IMG/VR virus record: IMGVR_UViG_3300042289_000986
Span: 147,588 to 211,587 of that record
Length of the DNA stretch: 64,000 nucleotides
Strand: one strand, 5' to 3'
DNA from: a virus
How positions within the stretch are numbered: the first letter of the stretch is position 1; each line of letters begins with the position of its first letter. Both the position numbers and the translations under genes were made by a program. The notes under the pieces were generated by a model. That model was given only the letters and a program-made list of their open reading frames with translations, searched no databases and was not told where the DNA came from. Shown in pieces: positions 42,692-49,952 of this stretch.

Positions 42692-43588
42692 ATGAACATC
42701 AAAGCAATATTAGAAAAATTTGATAAAGAAGTGCTCTCGGAAGAAGCAGCAACCGCCATTGCCGAAGCCTTCGAAACCGCAGTCAACGAAAAAGTTGAAG
42801 CAAGAACAAAACTCGAAGTTGAAAGCGCAGTTTCAAAAATCGATGAAGATCATGCTTCAAAATTAAAAAAACTTTTGGAAGCCATCGATACCGATCACAC
42901 ATCAAAATTAGAAAAAGTGGTTGAGGCTATTACAGAAAATCATACAGAAAAATTAAATCAAATTGCTTCATATTATCGCAAAGCCTTAAATGAAAAAGCT
43001 AATCAATTTTCAGAAAAAGTTATCAATGAGTTAAGCAACTACTTGGATCTTTATTTGGAAAAAATGCTTCCTCAAGACCAATTGACCGAAGCTGTCAATA
43101 ATACCTATGCTCGTAAGAAACTCGATGCAATTCGTAATTTAGTTGGCATGGATGCCGAATATATAAACGAAAGTGTCAAAGAAACCATTTCTTCTGGCAA
43201 AAAGAAAATTGATGAATTAACAGAAAAACTTAATGAATCTTATAAAGAGAATGAATCTCTTTTACAAAAAATTAAAAAAGCTGAAACAACAGTATTTTTG
43301 GAAGAAAAAACCAAAGGAATGCCTTCAGCTAAAAAAGATTTTGTTTTAAAATTATTGAACGACAAAAACAGTTCTTATGTTCAAGAGAACTTTAACTATG
43401 TTGTTGAGATGTTCGAACGTAGCGAAGAAGATGCTACAACTGAACTTGTAGAAGAAGCAAAGCAAAAGGCTGTAAGCCGTGATGCTAAAGTTCCTTCTAA
43501 AGAAGTTGTAACAGAATCAAAAGAAGCTACTCCTAACGAGGAATATAGTCTCGTTAGCGGATATCTGAATGAATTAAAAAGAAAGTAA
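42692..43588 (+). CDS. 22: gp22-like prohead scaffold protein
   Basis: 298 residues (T4 gp22 269), almost entirely charged helix. The conserved central part is VINELSNYLDLYLEKMLPQD, then YARKKLDAIRNLVGMDAEYI, and the C-terminal ENFNYVVEMFERSEEDATTE is typical. Three heptad-like units around DTDHTSKLEKVVEAI suggest a coiled coil. Its 5' third uses more GC-rich codons than genes around. The last codons form half of a 14-bp hairpin that precedes the capsid gene. Confidence 0.85.
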   Translation: MNIKAILEKFDKEVLSEEAATAIAEAFETAVNEKVEARTKLEVESAVSKIDEDHASKLKKLLEAIDTDHTSKLEKVVEAITENHTEKLNQIASYYRKALNEKANQFSEKVINELSNYLDLYLEKMLPQDQLTEAVNNTYARKKLDAIRNLVGMDAEYINESVKETISSGKKKIDELTEKLNESYKENESLLQKIKKAETTVFLEEKTKGMPSAKKDFVLKLLNDKNSSYVQENFNYVVEMFERSEEDATTELVEEAKQKAVSRDAKVPSKEVVTESKEATPNEEYSLVSGYLNELKRK

Positions 43589-43602
43589 TTTCTTTTTAAT
43601 TC
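43571..43602 (+). promoter_or_regulatory. 14-bp RNA hairpin with GUAA loop before the capsid gene
   Basis: GAATTAAAAAGAAA (43571-43584) pairs perfectly with TTTCTTTTTAATTC (43589-43602) around the loop GTAA, a GNRA-type tetraloop. The loop overlaps the gp22 stop. It ends 14 nt before the capsid Shine-Dalgarno. It could be an mRNA-stabilising, processing or attenuating element; no U-tract follows. Confidence 0.6.
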
Positions 43603-43615
43603 GTATTCTATCCAT

Positions 43616-43622
43616 AGGAGAA
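43616..43622 (+). promoter_or_regulatory. Strong Shine-Dalgarno of gene 23
   Basis: AGGAGAA, 4 nt before the ATG (AGGAG core 6 nt before). It is notable because most other starts in the window lack any SD-like sequence. Confidence 0.7.
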
Positions 43623-43626
43623 CAAT

Positions 43627-45084
43627 ATGAAAAACGTTAATCCAGCCACAGGCTACATTGACCGTTCTCGCGCTCAACAGCTTGTTGAGAAATGGGCACC
43701 AGTACTTGATTACACATCCGATAAGGTTGCGCCAATCGAAGACGAACATGCTCGTTTAACAACAGCTATTTTGATGGAAAACCAAGAAAGATGGTGCATC
43801 GAAGAAGGATCTGGTGGTAACTCAGCAGGACCTCTCGGAGCATTCGGCACAGGTGCAGGAACAACCTCACTCTACGCCCCTCCAGGAACGGTTACATCAG
43901 GAGATAGATATGCAACAGGAGATGCTCGCTTACCTAAGATTCTTATCCCAATGGTTCGCCGTACCTTCCCAGAGCTTATCACAAACGAGATCGTCGGTGT
44001 TCAGCCAATGAGTGGTCCAGTCGGATTGGCCTTCGCATTGCGTTATCGCTATGAAGCAGACAGTCTTGGTGCTAATGGCATCGACGGCTATGCTACAGGG
44101 TCAACCGATAAGGGACCAGGTGGTGTAGATCGTGGTGTATCAGACCAAGCAGAACTCGGATACAACTTCCTCGACACTCGTTTCACAGGAACAAGCTCAT
44201 CATTCTTAAGCGGAAACACTGATTTCAGTCTTATCCAATCAGATCGTGGTGTAGCAGCAATCTTGAAAGATTTCGAATTAACAGGAAACATTCCTCAAGT
44301 CACAGTAGAATTCAGCAAAACAGCCGTCGAAGCTGGCACACGCCGCCTCGCCGCTCGCTGGAGTGTTGAACTCGAACAAGACCTTAAGAACATGAACGGA
44401 CTCGATATCGATTCTGAATTAACAAACGCTATGTCGTATGAAATTCAGGCCGAAATCGACCGCGAAATGGTCATGAGAATGGTTCAAGTCTGTCTCAACG
44501 CTAACCAAGGAAACGGATACAGCTTCTGGTACGCAGCTTCAGCCGATGCACGTTGGCTCGGAGAGCGTAACCGCGACTTCTACAGTAAAGTGATTGTTGA
44601 GGCTAACCGCATCGCAATCCGCAACCGTAGAGGAAGTGCAAACTTCATCATTGCCACACCTCGCGTGTGTGCAATTCTTGAAATGTTGCCAGAGTTTCAA
44701 TGGATGCCAGTGAATGGCAACATCAATACGCAACCAACAGGCATTGCCAAAGTTGGTACGCTTGGTGGAAGATTCACTGTCTACCGTGACACTCGCACAG
44801 ATGCTCAGTATCTCGCAGGTCAAAGACAAACCGCACTGGAATATGCTCTGTTAGGTTACAAAGGAACTGAATACTATGACACAGGTATCGTATACTGCCC
44901 TTACATCCCAGTTATGATCCAACGCACTGTCGGTCCTAATGACTTCGCTCCTCGCGTAGGTCTTATGACACGTTATGGTGTTGTTGATCATATCTTTGGT
45001 GCTAATCTTTATTACCACCTTATCATCGTATCAGGTCTTGGAACAGCCAATGTCGCTCAAGACAATGGCCGTCTCTATCTGTAA
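43627..45084 (+). CDS. 23: gp23-like major capsid protein
   Basis: 485 residues (T4 gp23 521). HK97-fold T4-type capsid signatures: LPKILIPMVRRTFPELITNE, then IVGVQPMSGPVGLAFALRYR, VEFSKTAVEAGTRRLAARWS, ELEQDLKNMNGLDIDSELTN, EIDREMVMRM, and the C-terminal VYRDTRTDAQYLAGQ and CPYIPVMIQRTVGPNDFAPR. A candidate gp21 cleavage site LME lies at 49-51. The codon choice is visibly more C/G-ending than in neighbours, suggesting selection for high expression. It has a true SD and is followed by a strong terminator. Confidence 0.95.
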   Translation: MKNVNPATGYIDRSRAQQLVEKWAPVLDYTSDKVAPIEDEHARLTTAILMENQERWCIEEGSGGNSAGPLGAFGTGAGTTSLYAPPGTVTSGDRYATGDARLPKILIPMVRRTFPELITNEIVGVQPMSGPVGLAFALRYRYEADSLGANGIDGYATGSTDKGPGGVDRGVSDQAELGYNFLDTRFTGTSSSFLSGNTDFSLIQSDRGVAAILKDFELTGNIPQVTVEFSKTAVEAGTRRLAARWSVELEQDLKNMNGLDIDSELTNAMSYEIQAEIDREMVMRMVQVCLNANQGNGYSFWYAASADARWLGERNRDFYSKVIVEANRIAIRNRRGSANFIIATPRVCAILEMLPEFQWMPVNGNINTQPTGIAKVGTLGGRFTVYRDTRTDAQYLAGQRQTALEYALLGYKGTEYYDTGIVYCPYIPVMIQRTVGPNDFAPRVGLMTRYGVVDHIFGANLYYHLIIVSGLGTANVAQDNGRLYL

Positions 45085-45103
45085 TCGAATAAGATCGCTC
45101 ACA

Positions 45104-45139
45104 AAAAAACCCAACCATCGAAAGGTGGTTGGGTTTTTT
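45104..45139. terminator. Strong bidirectional intrinsic terminator
   Basis: AAAAAACCCAACCA (45104-45117) pairs perfectly with TGGTTGGGTTTTTT (45126-45139). A GC-containing stem with a U-run on both strands separates the capsid gene from the convergent minus-strand genes. Confidence 0.9.
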
Positions 45140-45159
45140 ATTTAAAAAATAAAAAAAAA

Positions 45160-45483
45160 TTATTGAATAATTTGTTTTATAAGTTTATCAACAATGGCTT
45201 GGTCGTTTAAAGAACCAAAATTATTTGGAAATTTGTGTTTTAACGGGTTTAAAAATAATTTATTTCCTACTTGGTGTTTAAGCTCTTTGATAAATTCTTG
45301 TTTTTTATTATCATCTGAACTATTATAATATTCTTTTGCATTCATTATGAATTGATCATAAGTTGAATCATCATAATCCTCTGCTTCAAAGTCAAAACCT
45401 GCTAATTCCGTGTTTGTGTTGAACTTAATCCAAGGTGTTTCGTTTAAAATTTCGTTTATTTTTTGATCAAATAATTTCATCAT
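45160..45483 (-). CDS. Hypothetical acidic protein
   Basis: About 107 residues from the ATG at 45483 (a second ATG follows directly; a TTG one codon before is less likely). Asp/Asn/Lys-rich, helical, with QKINEILNETPWIKFN at the start and YDDSTYDQFIMNAKEYYNSS in the middle. A late promoter octamer lies 3-6 nt upstream, so it is a late gene, but no family is recognised. Confidence 0.55.
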   Translation of the reverse strand: MMKLFDQKINEILNETPWIKFNTNTELAGFDFEAEDYDDSTYDQFIMNAKEYYNSSDDNKKQEFIKELKHQVGNKLFLNPLKHKFPNNFGSLNDQAIVDKLIKQIIQ

Positions 45484-45486
45484 CAA

Positions 45487-45494
45487 TACTTATT
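45487..45494 (-). promoter_or_regulatory. Candidate late promoter AATAAGTA
   Basis: Ends 3 nt before the first ATG (45483) and 6 nt before the second (45480). The second ATG would be the leaderless start. Confidence 0.5.
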
Positions 45495-45499
45495 TAAAA

Positions 45500-45988
45500 T
45501 TATTCCAATCTTTCGTAATTACCTTCTATGATATCATCTTTGATTGATTTTTTTGCACCTTTATCAAATAGCTGAGACATTATCTCATCTCTTGTAGCAA
45601 TTAAAACATTTGTTTGTTGTGGAAGTTTTGGAAGTTTACTATTTGCTTCAATTTCCATTTTTTTAATTTCTTTATTACTTTTTTCTTGTTTGTTTTGAAG
45701 ATTAATTTTGTTAAGTTGATCCAATGCTTTTGTTGCGGAGTTTATCAATTGAGATAATGCTGCAATTTCTTTTGGATCACTACCTGTTAAAACATTATCT
45801 TTTAAAGATTGAACTGCACCTAATGTTGATTCTACTAATTCCGCAGATTTTTTATAAACGTAATCACCAACATTTTCATCGGTAACAGTCTCTGCATTAT
45901 CATTTTTATAAACCTTTGGTTCTGAAGGAACTGCATCGGCTTTTAATTCTTCAATAATAGAATCAATTTCGCTGTTTTGGTTTGACAT
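45500..45988 (-). CDS. 16: gp16-like small terminase subunit
   Basis: 162 residues (T4 gp16 164). The layout fits: an acidic N-terminal part with DENVGDYVYKKSAEL, a central coiled coil (ALSQLINSATKALDQLNKIN, then KQEKSNKEIKKMEIEAN), and a C-terminal segment QQTNVLIATRDEIMSQLFDK that resembles T4's NATVFMGSPTELMDEIGD. The small terminase would guide packaging by gp17, which is not in this window. Late promoter upstream. Moderate confidence, since sequence identity is low. Confidence 0.6.
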   Translation of the reverse strand: MSNQNSEIDSIIEELKADAVPSEPKVYKNDNAETVTDENVGDYVYKKSAELVESTLGAVQSLKDNVLTGSDPKEIAALSQLINSATKALDQLNKINLQNKQEKSNKEIKKMEIEANSKLPKLPQQTNVLIATRDEIMSQLFDKGAKKSIKDDIIEGNYERLE

Positions 45989-45998
45989 TGTGAATATA

Positions 45999-46006
45999 TA
46001 CTTACT
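45999..46006 (-). promoter_or_regulatory. Candidate late promoter AGTAAGTA
   Basis: Minus-strand octamer ending 10 nt before the ATG at 45988. Confidence 0.5.
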
Positions 46007-46052
46007 TTCATACTAACAAGATAAAATACAAAATCAACTTTTTAGTATTGTC

Positions 46053-46080
46053 TTGATGTTTGTGGTTTTTGTGATAGAAT
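46053..46080 (+). promoter_or_regulatory. Sigma-70-like promoter for gene 44
   Basis: TTGATG (46053-46058), 16 bp, TAGAAT (46075-46080). The expected start (about 46087) is 2 nt before the gene 44 ATG at 46089. Confidence 0.45.
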
Positions 46081-46088
46081 TCATAATA

Positions 46089-47015
46089 ATGAATAAATAC
46101 CAAGATCTTTGGGTTCAAAAATATGCGCCCCAATCTTTAGATGAAATTGTTCTATCAGAAGAGAACAGGGAGTTTTTTTCTTCTATAAATGAAGACACTC
46201 CACATTTATTGTTTTATGGTAATGCAGGAACAGGCAAGACAACTTTAGCTAAGATTATTGTCAAAAACATTTTAAAATGTCAATATCTTTATATAAATGC
46301 TTCTGATGAAAACGGTGTCGATACAATTAGAAATAAAGTTATATCTTTCTCACAAACGAGAAGTTTAGATGGTAAAAAGAAAGTTATCATACTTGATGAA
46401 TTTTGCGGAACAACACCAGAAGCTCAAAGAATTTTAAGAAATGTGATGGAAGAGTATGCCAGCACAACTCGTTTTATTTTAACAGCAAATTATATCAATA
46501 GAATTACTGAACCAATTCGTTCACGTTGTTTGATTTTTAACATACAACCGAAAATTGAAGATATCTTAAAAAGGTGTTCTTTCATTTTAAAAAGTGAAAA
46601 TGTAAAAGTTGAAGATACTCAAAAAGAAAAATTAGTTAATCATATTAATTTGAATTTTCCTGACATGAGAAGAATCATTAATGATTTGCAAAAATTTTCT
46701 ATTCAGGGTCATCTTAATATATCAACTAAAAATCAAATAAAAGATATATCTCAAGAATTGTTTAAAAAGTTATTGGAAAAGAAAGGTGTTTTAGAAATTA
46801 GAAAATTTGTCATTGAAGAAGAAAAAAACTTTGCTTCAGATTATCAAAATTTGATGAAAGAGTTATTTGATTTGATATTTTATTCTAAAATTTCTGAGGA
46901 TAAGAAAAAATCTTTGTTATTAGATATTGGCGAACATATGTATAGAGACAATTTTGTAATCGACCACGAAATTAATTTCTTCTGTTGTTTGATGAATTTA
47001 CATAAAAGTTTTTGA
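46089..47015 (+). CDS. 44: gp44-like clamp loader ATPase subunit
   Basis: 308 residues from the ATG at 46089 (T4 gp44 319); an upstream in-frame TTG is part of the -35 box. RFC-type AAA+ motifs: WVQKYAPQSLDEIV, Walker A GNAGTGKTT (44-52), Walker B ILDEFCG (DEF 103-105), sensor 1 FILTANY and the arginine-finger SRC motif. With gp62 it loads the sliding clamp. It lies alone between late genes and converges with the next gene by a 7-bp gap. Confidence 0.9.
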   Translation: MNKYQDLWVQKYAPQSLDEIVLSEENREFFSSINEDTPHLLFYGNAGTGKTTLAKIIVKNILKCQYLYINASDENGVDTIRNKVISFSQTRSLDGKKKVIILDEFCGTTPEAQRILRNVMEEYASTTRFILTANYINRITEPIRSRCLIFNIQPKIEDILKRCSFILKSENVKVEDTQKEKLVNHINLNFPDMRRIINDLQKFSIQGHLNISTKNQIKDISQELFKKLLEKKGVLEIRKFVIEEEKNFASDYQNLMKELFDLIFYSKISEDKKKSLLLDIGEHMYRDNFVIDHEINFFCCLMNLHKSF

Positions 47016-47022
47016 TTGTAAA

Positions 47023-47544
47023 TTAAATTTTTGTATTTTTTACAGGAAGAGAATTGTCTGTAGGTTGATTACCCAAACTTACATTAACTTGAACAATTTG
47101 TGGTTTTTGATCACCAATTGGTTTTTCGTATTTGTTTGGAACACCTTGAACTGGTGGAAGGTTTACACCAAAATTAAGAACTTCTACATAATCCCAGTTA
47201 CCAGGCACAGTAAACTCTGCCAATTCTGTTGGTGTTGAAACTGTTCTTGGATCCATTTTAAGAACCAAGTAAACATCACCAGTTCCTTCATTACTATTAG
47301 CGTCTTTTATATTTTGTTCAGAACTTCTACCAGCAACTCTTTTAATAAAGAAGAAATAGTCTCTTTCGATTAAATCAGTCAGCCAATTGATAAAATCTGA
47401 GTCTCTTCCATAATGTTGCTGACAATAAGGACTTTTTAAAAATTCTTTTTTTACTTTTATAGGAGAACCTTCACGAAACCCTCCATTTGAATAATGAGAA
47501 AAAGCAGTTTCTAACAGAGTATTAAATTTATTGAACTTTGACAT
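47023..47544 (-). CDS. Late protein of unknown function
   Basis: 173 residues. It starts MSKFNKFNTLLETAFSHYSN and contains DSDFINWLTDLIERDYFFFI and TELAEFTVPGNWDYVEVLNF. The first residues resemble the 11271 protein. Pro/Gln-rich C-terminus. A late promoter AGTAAATA lies 9 nt upstream. I think similar proteins exist in marine T4-like phages, but their role is unknown to me. Probably virion or assembly. Confidence 0.55.
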   Translation of the reverse strand: MSKFNKFNTLLETAFSHYSNGGFREGSPIKVKKEFLKSPYCQQHYGRDSDFINWLTDLIERDYFFFIKRVAGRSSEQNIKDANSNEGTGDVYLVLKMDPRTVSTPTELAEFTVPGNWDYVEVLNFGVNLPPVQGVPNKYEKPIGDQKPQIVQVNVSLGNQPTDNSLPVKNTKI

Positions 47545-47553
47545 GGTTTATAA

Positions 47554-47561
47554 TATTTACT
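47554..47561 (-). promoter_or_regulatory. Candidate late promoter AGTAAATA
   Basis: Minus-strand octamer ending 9 nt before the ATG at 47544. Confidence 0.5.
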
Positions 47562-47604
47562 TCAAAATAAGCCCAAAACCATAAAAGATTTAACAGATTT
47601 TGAA

Positions 47605-47612
47605 CATAAGTA
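47605..47612 (+). promoter_or_regulatory. Candidate late promoter CATAAGTA for gene 25
   Basis: Ends 8 nt before the GTG at 47621. It also decides the start: the upstream TTG at 47600 would lie before the promoter. Confidence 0.55.
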
Positions 47613-47620
47613 TTTATGCC

Positions 47621-48127
47621 GTGGCAAAAGTAGATTTAAATAACTTAATTAGACCAAAACAACAAAACAATCCTTCTACAGTATTGTCTAAAAAAGTAGA
47701 AGTAGTTGGTTCGGTTTATACAGATTTACATTTAGACTTACAATTTAGTAAAAGCATAGGATTAGGAAATTCACCAGCAAATTCTAACGATATTATGGTC
47801 GATACCGATGAAGAAGCAATCAAAAATTCTATTAGAAACATTTTTTCAATTAGAAAGGGTGATAAACTTTTAAATCCTGATTTTGGTTCTTCTTTGGAAC
47901 AATATCTTTTTGAACCAGTTTCTGAAGTATATGCCAGAGCAATTGCAGACGATATACTGAATACTTTAGAGACATATGAACCTAGAATCGAAGTAACAAA
48001 AGTTACAATTGTTCCTAAACATGATGATAATCAATATGAAACATATGTAAAATATAGATTTTTAGAAATAAAAAAAGAAAGTATTTTAAGTATTATTGCC
48101 AAAAGAGGAGGAGAAATCTTAATATAA
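47621..48127 (+). CDS. 25: gp25-like baseplate wedge protein (GTG start)
   Basis: 168 residues from a GTG (MAKVDLNNLIRPKQQ). The family core is clear: AIKNSIRNIFSIRKGDKLLN, then PDFGSSLEQYLFEPV (T4: IKNSLLGIITTRKGSRPFDP then EFGCDLSDQLFENM), and TYEPRIEVTKVTIVP. T4 gp25 is 132 residues; here the N-terminus is about 35 longer. gp25 anchors the sheath start to the baseplate. It heads the 25-6 block in the same order as T4. Confidence 0.9.
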   Translation: MAKVDLNNLIRPKQQNNPSTVLSKKVEVVGSVYTDLHLDLQFSKSIGLGNSPANSNDIMVDTDEEAIKNSIRNIFSIRKGDKLLNPDFGSSLEQYLFEPVSEVYARAIADDILNTLETYEPRIEVTKVTIVPKHDDNQYETYVKYRFLEIKKESILSIIAKRGGEILI

Positions 48128-48140
48128 GATAATTATTACA

Positions 48141-49946
48141 ATGACAAACGACTATTTAAACAATAATAACTCATATATCAGTTTTGATGCAACCAGTATT
48201 AGAGATTTAATAGTTAACAGATTAAATCAAAGTGAAATCTTTACCGATCAAAATTATCAAGGATCGAACATGTCTGCTTTCTTGGATGTAATAGGTTTTA
48301 GTTTTAGTACTCTGCTTTATTATTTAAATAAAACTGCTTCTGAAACTTTATATTCCGAAACTCAAATATATGAAAATATTAATAGATTAGTAAAAATTTT
48401 AAATTATAATCCTATAGGTAGAATTGGACAAAATGTTCCTTTCAAATTAACGGCTGGAGAAAATTTAAATATTGGAAACTATGTTATCCCAAGATTCAGT
48501 TATTTAAGCGTTGGAGGAACAAATTTTTCTTTTAATCGTGATATTCAAATTTATAAACCAACAGTTGGTAACGTATCAATTGATGAAGTTTCTAACAAAT
48601 ATCTTTTATATCAAGGATTATTTCAAGAGTATCCGACTTATACGGCTATTGGAATTGAAAATGAAGTCATGTATCTTTCTTTTCTTGAATCTGTTTATAT
48701 TGATCATTTTAACATTTATGTTTTTGTAAAAGAAAAAAATAATAACCGCTGGCAAGAATGGGAAAGAGTTCCTGAAACTTTCTTATATGGATCTAATGAA
48801 AACGTTTATCAAATAAGATTAAACGAAAATAAAAGATATGAAATAAAATTTGGAGATAATATTAATGGTAAAAAATTAAAAGAAGGTGATGAGGTAGCTG
48901 TTTATTTTTTAAATGTTGATCCCGAAGCTTCAAATATTGGACCTAATTCTTTTGGAAAATCTAAAATTGTTCAATACAATTCAATAAGATTTGAACAAAT
49001 ATATAATAATATTAAAAATAATATTTTAGGAGAAGTTCTAACTTCAGAAAATTTACAGTATTTATCTTTAGATAACGACTATCCCTCAACTTTTTACACC
49101 GACGAAGAATCTGTTGATTCTATTCGTTCAAATGCAGCAAAAAATTTCAGATCACAATATAGATTAGTAACATCTTTAGATTATGAAACTTATATTAAAA
49201 CGAATTATTCAAGCCTTTTAGCTGATGTTAAAGTTTTAAATAATGAAGATTATTTAAGAACTCATATCAAATATTTGTATAATATTGGTTTAAATCAACC
49301 ACAAAAAGATGATAAAATTTTGATAAATCAAATTAAATTTGCTGATAGTTGTAACTTTAATAATTTATATGTTTACACAGTTCCAAAAAGTGAACTTCAA
49401 AATTATTTAGCACCATCTCAAAAAGAAGTTATCATTAATGGTTTACAAAGTAGCAAAACTTTGACATCAGAAATTGTACCAATGGACCCTATTTATATCT
49501 ATGTAGATTTTTATGTTAACAGTCCATTTACTTCTCCTAGTCCAAATGATTTAGCAGAAAACTATTTGGTTATTACCAAAACCCCAAACAGTAGAAGAGC
49601 CAATTCAGCAATTCTTTCTGATATTGAAAATTTAATTAAACAAACCTTTAATAGAAAAACTAATAAACTTGGAGAATTAATTGATATATATCAATTGTCT
49701 ACAAGCATTCTTAATATTGAAAGCGTAGATAGAGTTCAGACATATAGGGCCGATATAGATGCTTATACAGAAGGAGTTTCTCTATTACTTTGGAATTATT
49801 ATTACCCATTAGCAGATTCACAAGTTTATACTCAAAACGTAGAGTTGGAATTTTTTCAATATCCAATTTTTAACAATATTGAAAATGTTTCTTCAAGAAT
49901 AAAAATAAATGAACCAACGGGAACAATCAAAGTTGCTGATTTTTAA
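48141..49946 (+). CDS. 6: gp6-like baseplate wedge protein
   Basis: 601 residues (T4 gp6 660). It starts with the usual FDATSIRDLIVNRLNQSEIF and FLDVIGFSFSTLLYYLNKTA, then ETQIYENINRLVKILNYNPI, the most conserved part of the J-like wedge protein, and includes RSNAAKNFRSQYRLVTSLDY. gp6 dimers form the inner baseplate ring with gp25 and gp53. It is 13 bp after gene 25. Confidence 0.9.
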   Translation: MTNDYLNNNNSYISFDATSIRDLIVNRLNQSEIFTDQNYQGSNMSAFLDVIGFSFSTLLYYLNKTASETLYSETQIYENINRLVKILNYNPIGRIGQNVPFKLTAGENLNIGNYVIPRFSYLSVGGTNFSFNRDIQIYKPTVGNVSIDEVSNKYLLYQGLFQEYPTYTAIGIENEVMYLSFLESVYIDHFNIYVFVKEKNNNRWQEWERVPETFLYGSNENVYQIRLNENKRYEIKFGDNINGKKLKEGDEVAVYFLNVDPEASNIGPNSFGKSKIVQYNSIRFEQIYNNIKNNILGEVLTSENLQYLSLDNDYPSTFYTDEESVDSIRSNAAKNFRSQYRLVTSLDYETYIKTNYSSLLADVKVLNNEDYLRTHIKYLYNIGLNQPQKDDKILINQIKFADSCNFNNLYVYTVPKSELQNYLAPSQKEVIINGLQSSKTLTSEIVPMDPIYIYVDFYVNSPFTSPSPNDLAENYLVITKTPNSRRANSAILSDIENLIKQTFNRKTNKLGELIDIYQLSTSILNIESVDRVQTYRADIDAYTEGVSLLLWNYYYPLADSQVYTQNVELEFFQYPIFNNIENVSSRIKINEPTGTIKVADF

Positions 49947-49952
49947 TAAAAT

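Noticed and set aside
47600-47620. TTG start for gene 25 giving a protein 7 residues longer
   Set aside because: The late promoter octamer lies at 47605-47612, so the GTG at 47621 is the plausible start.
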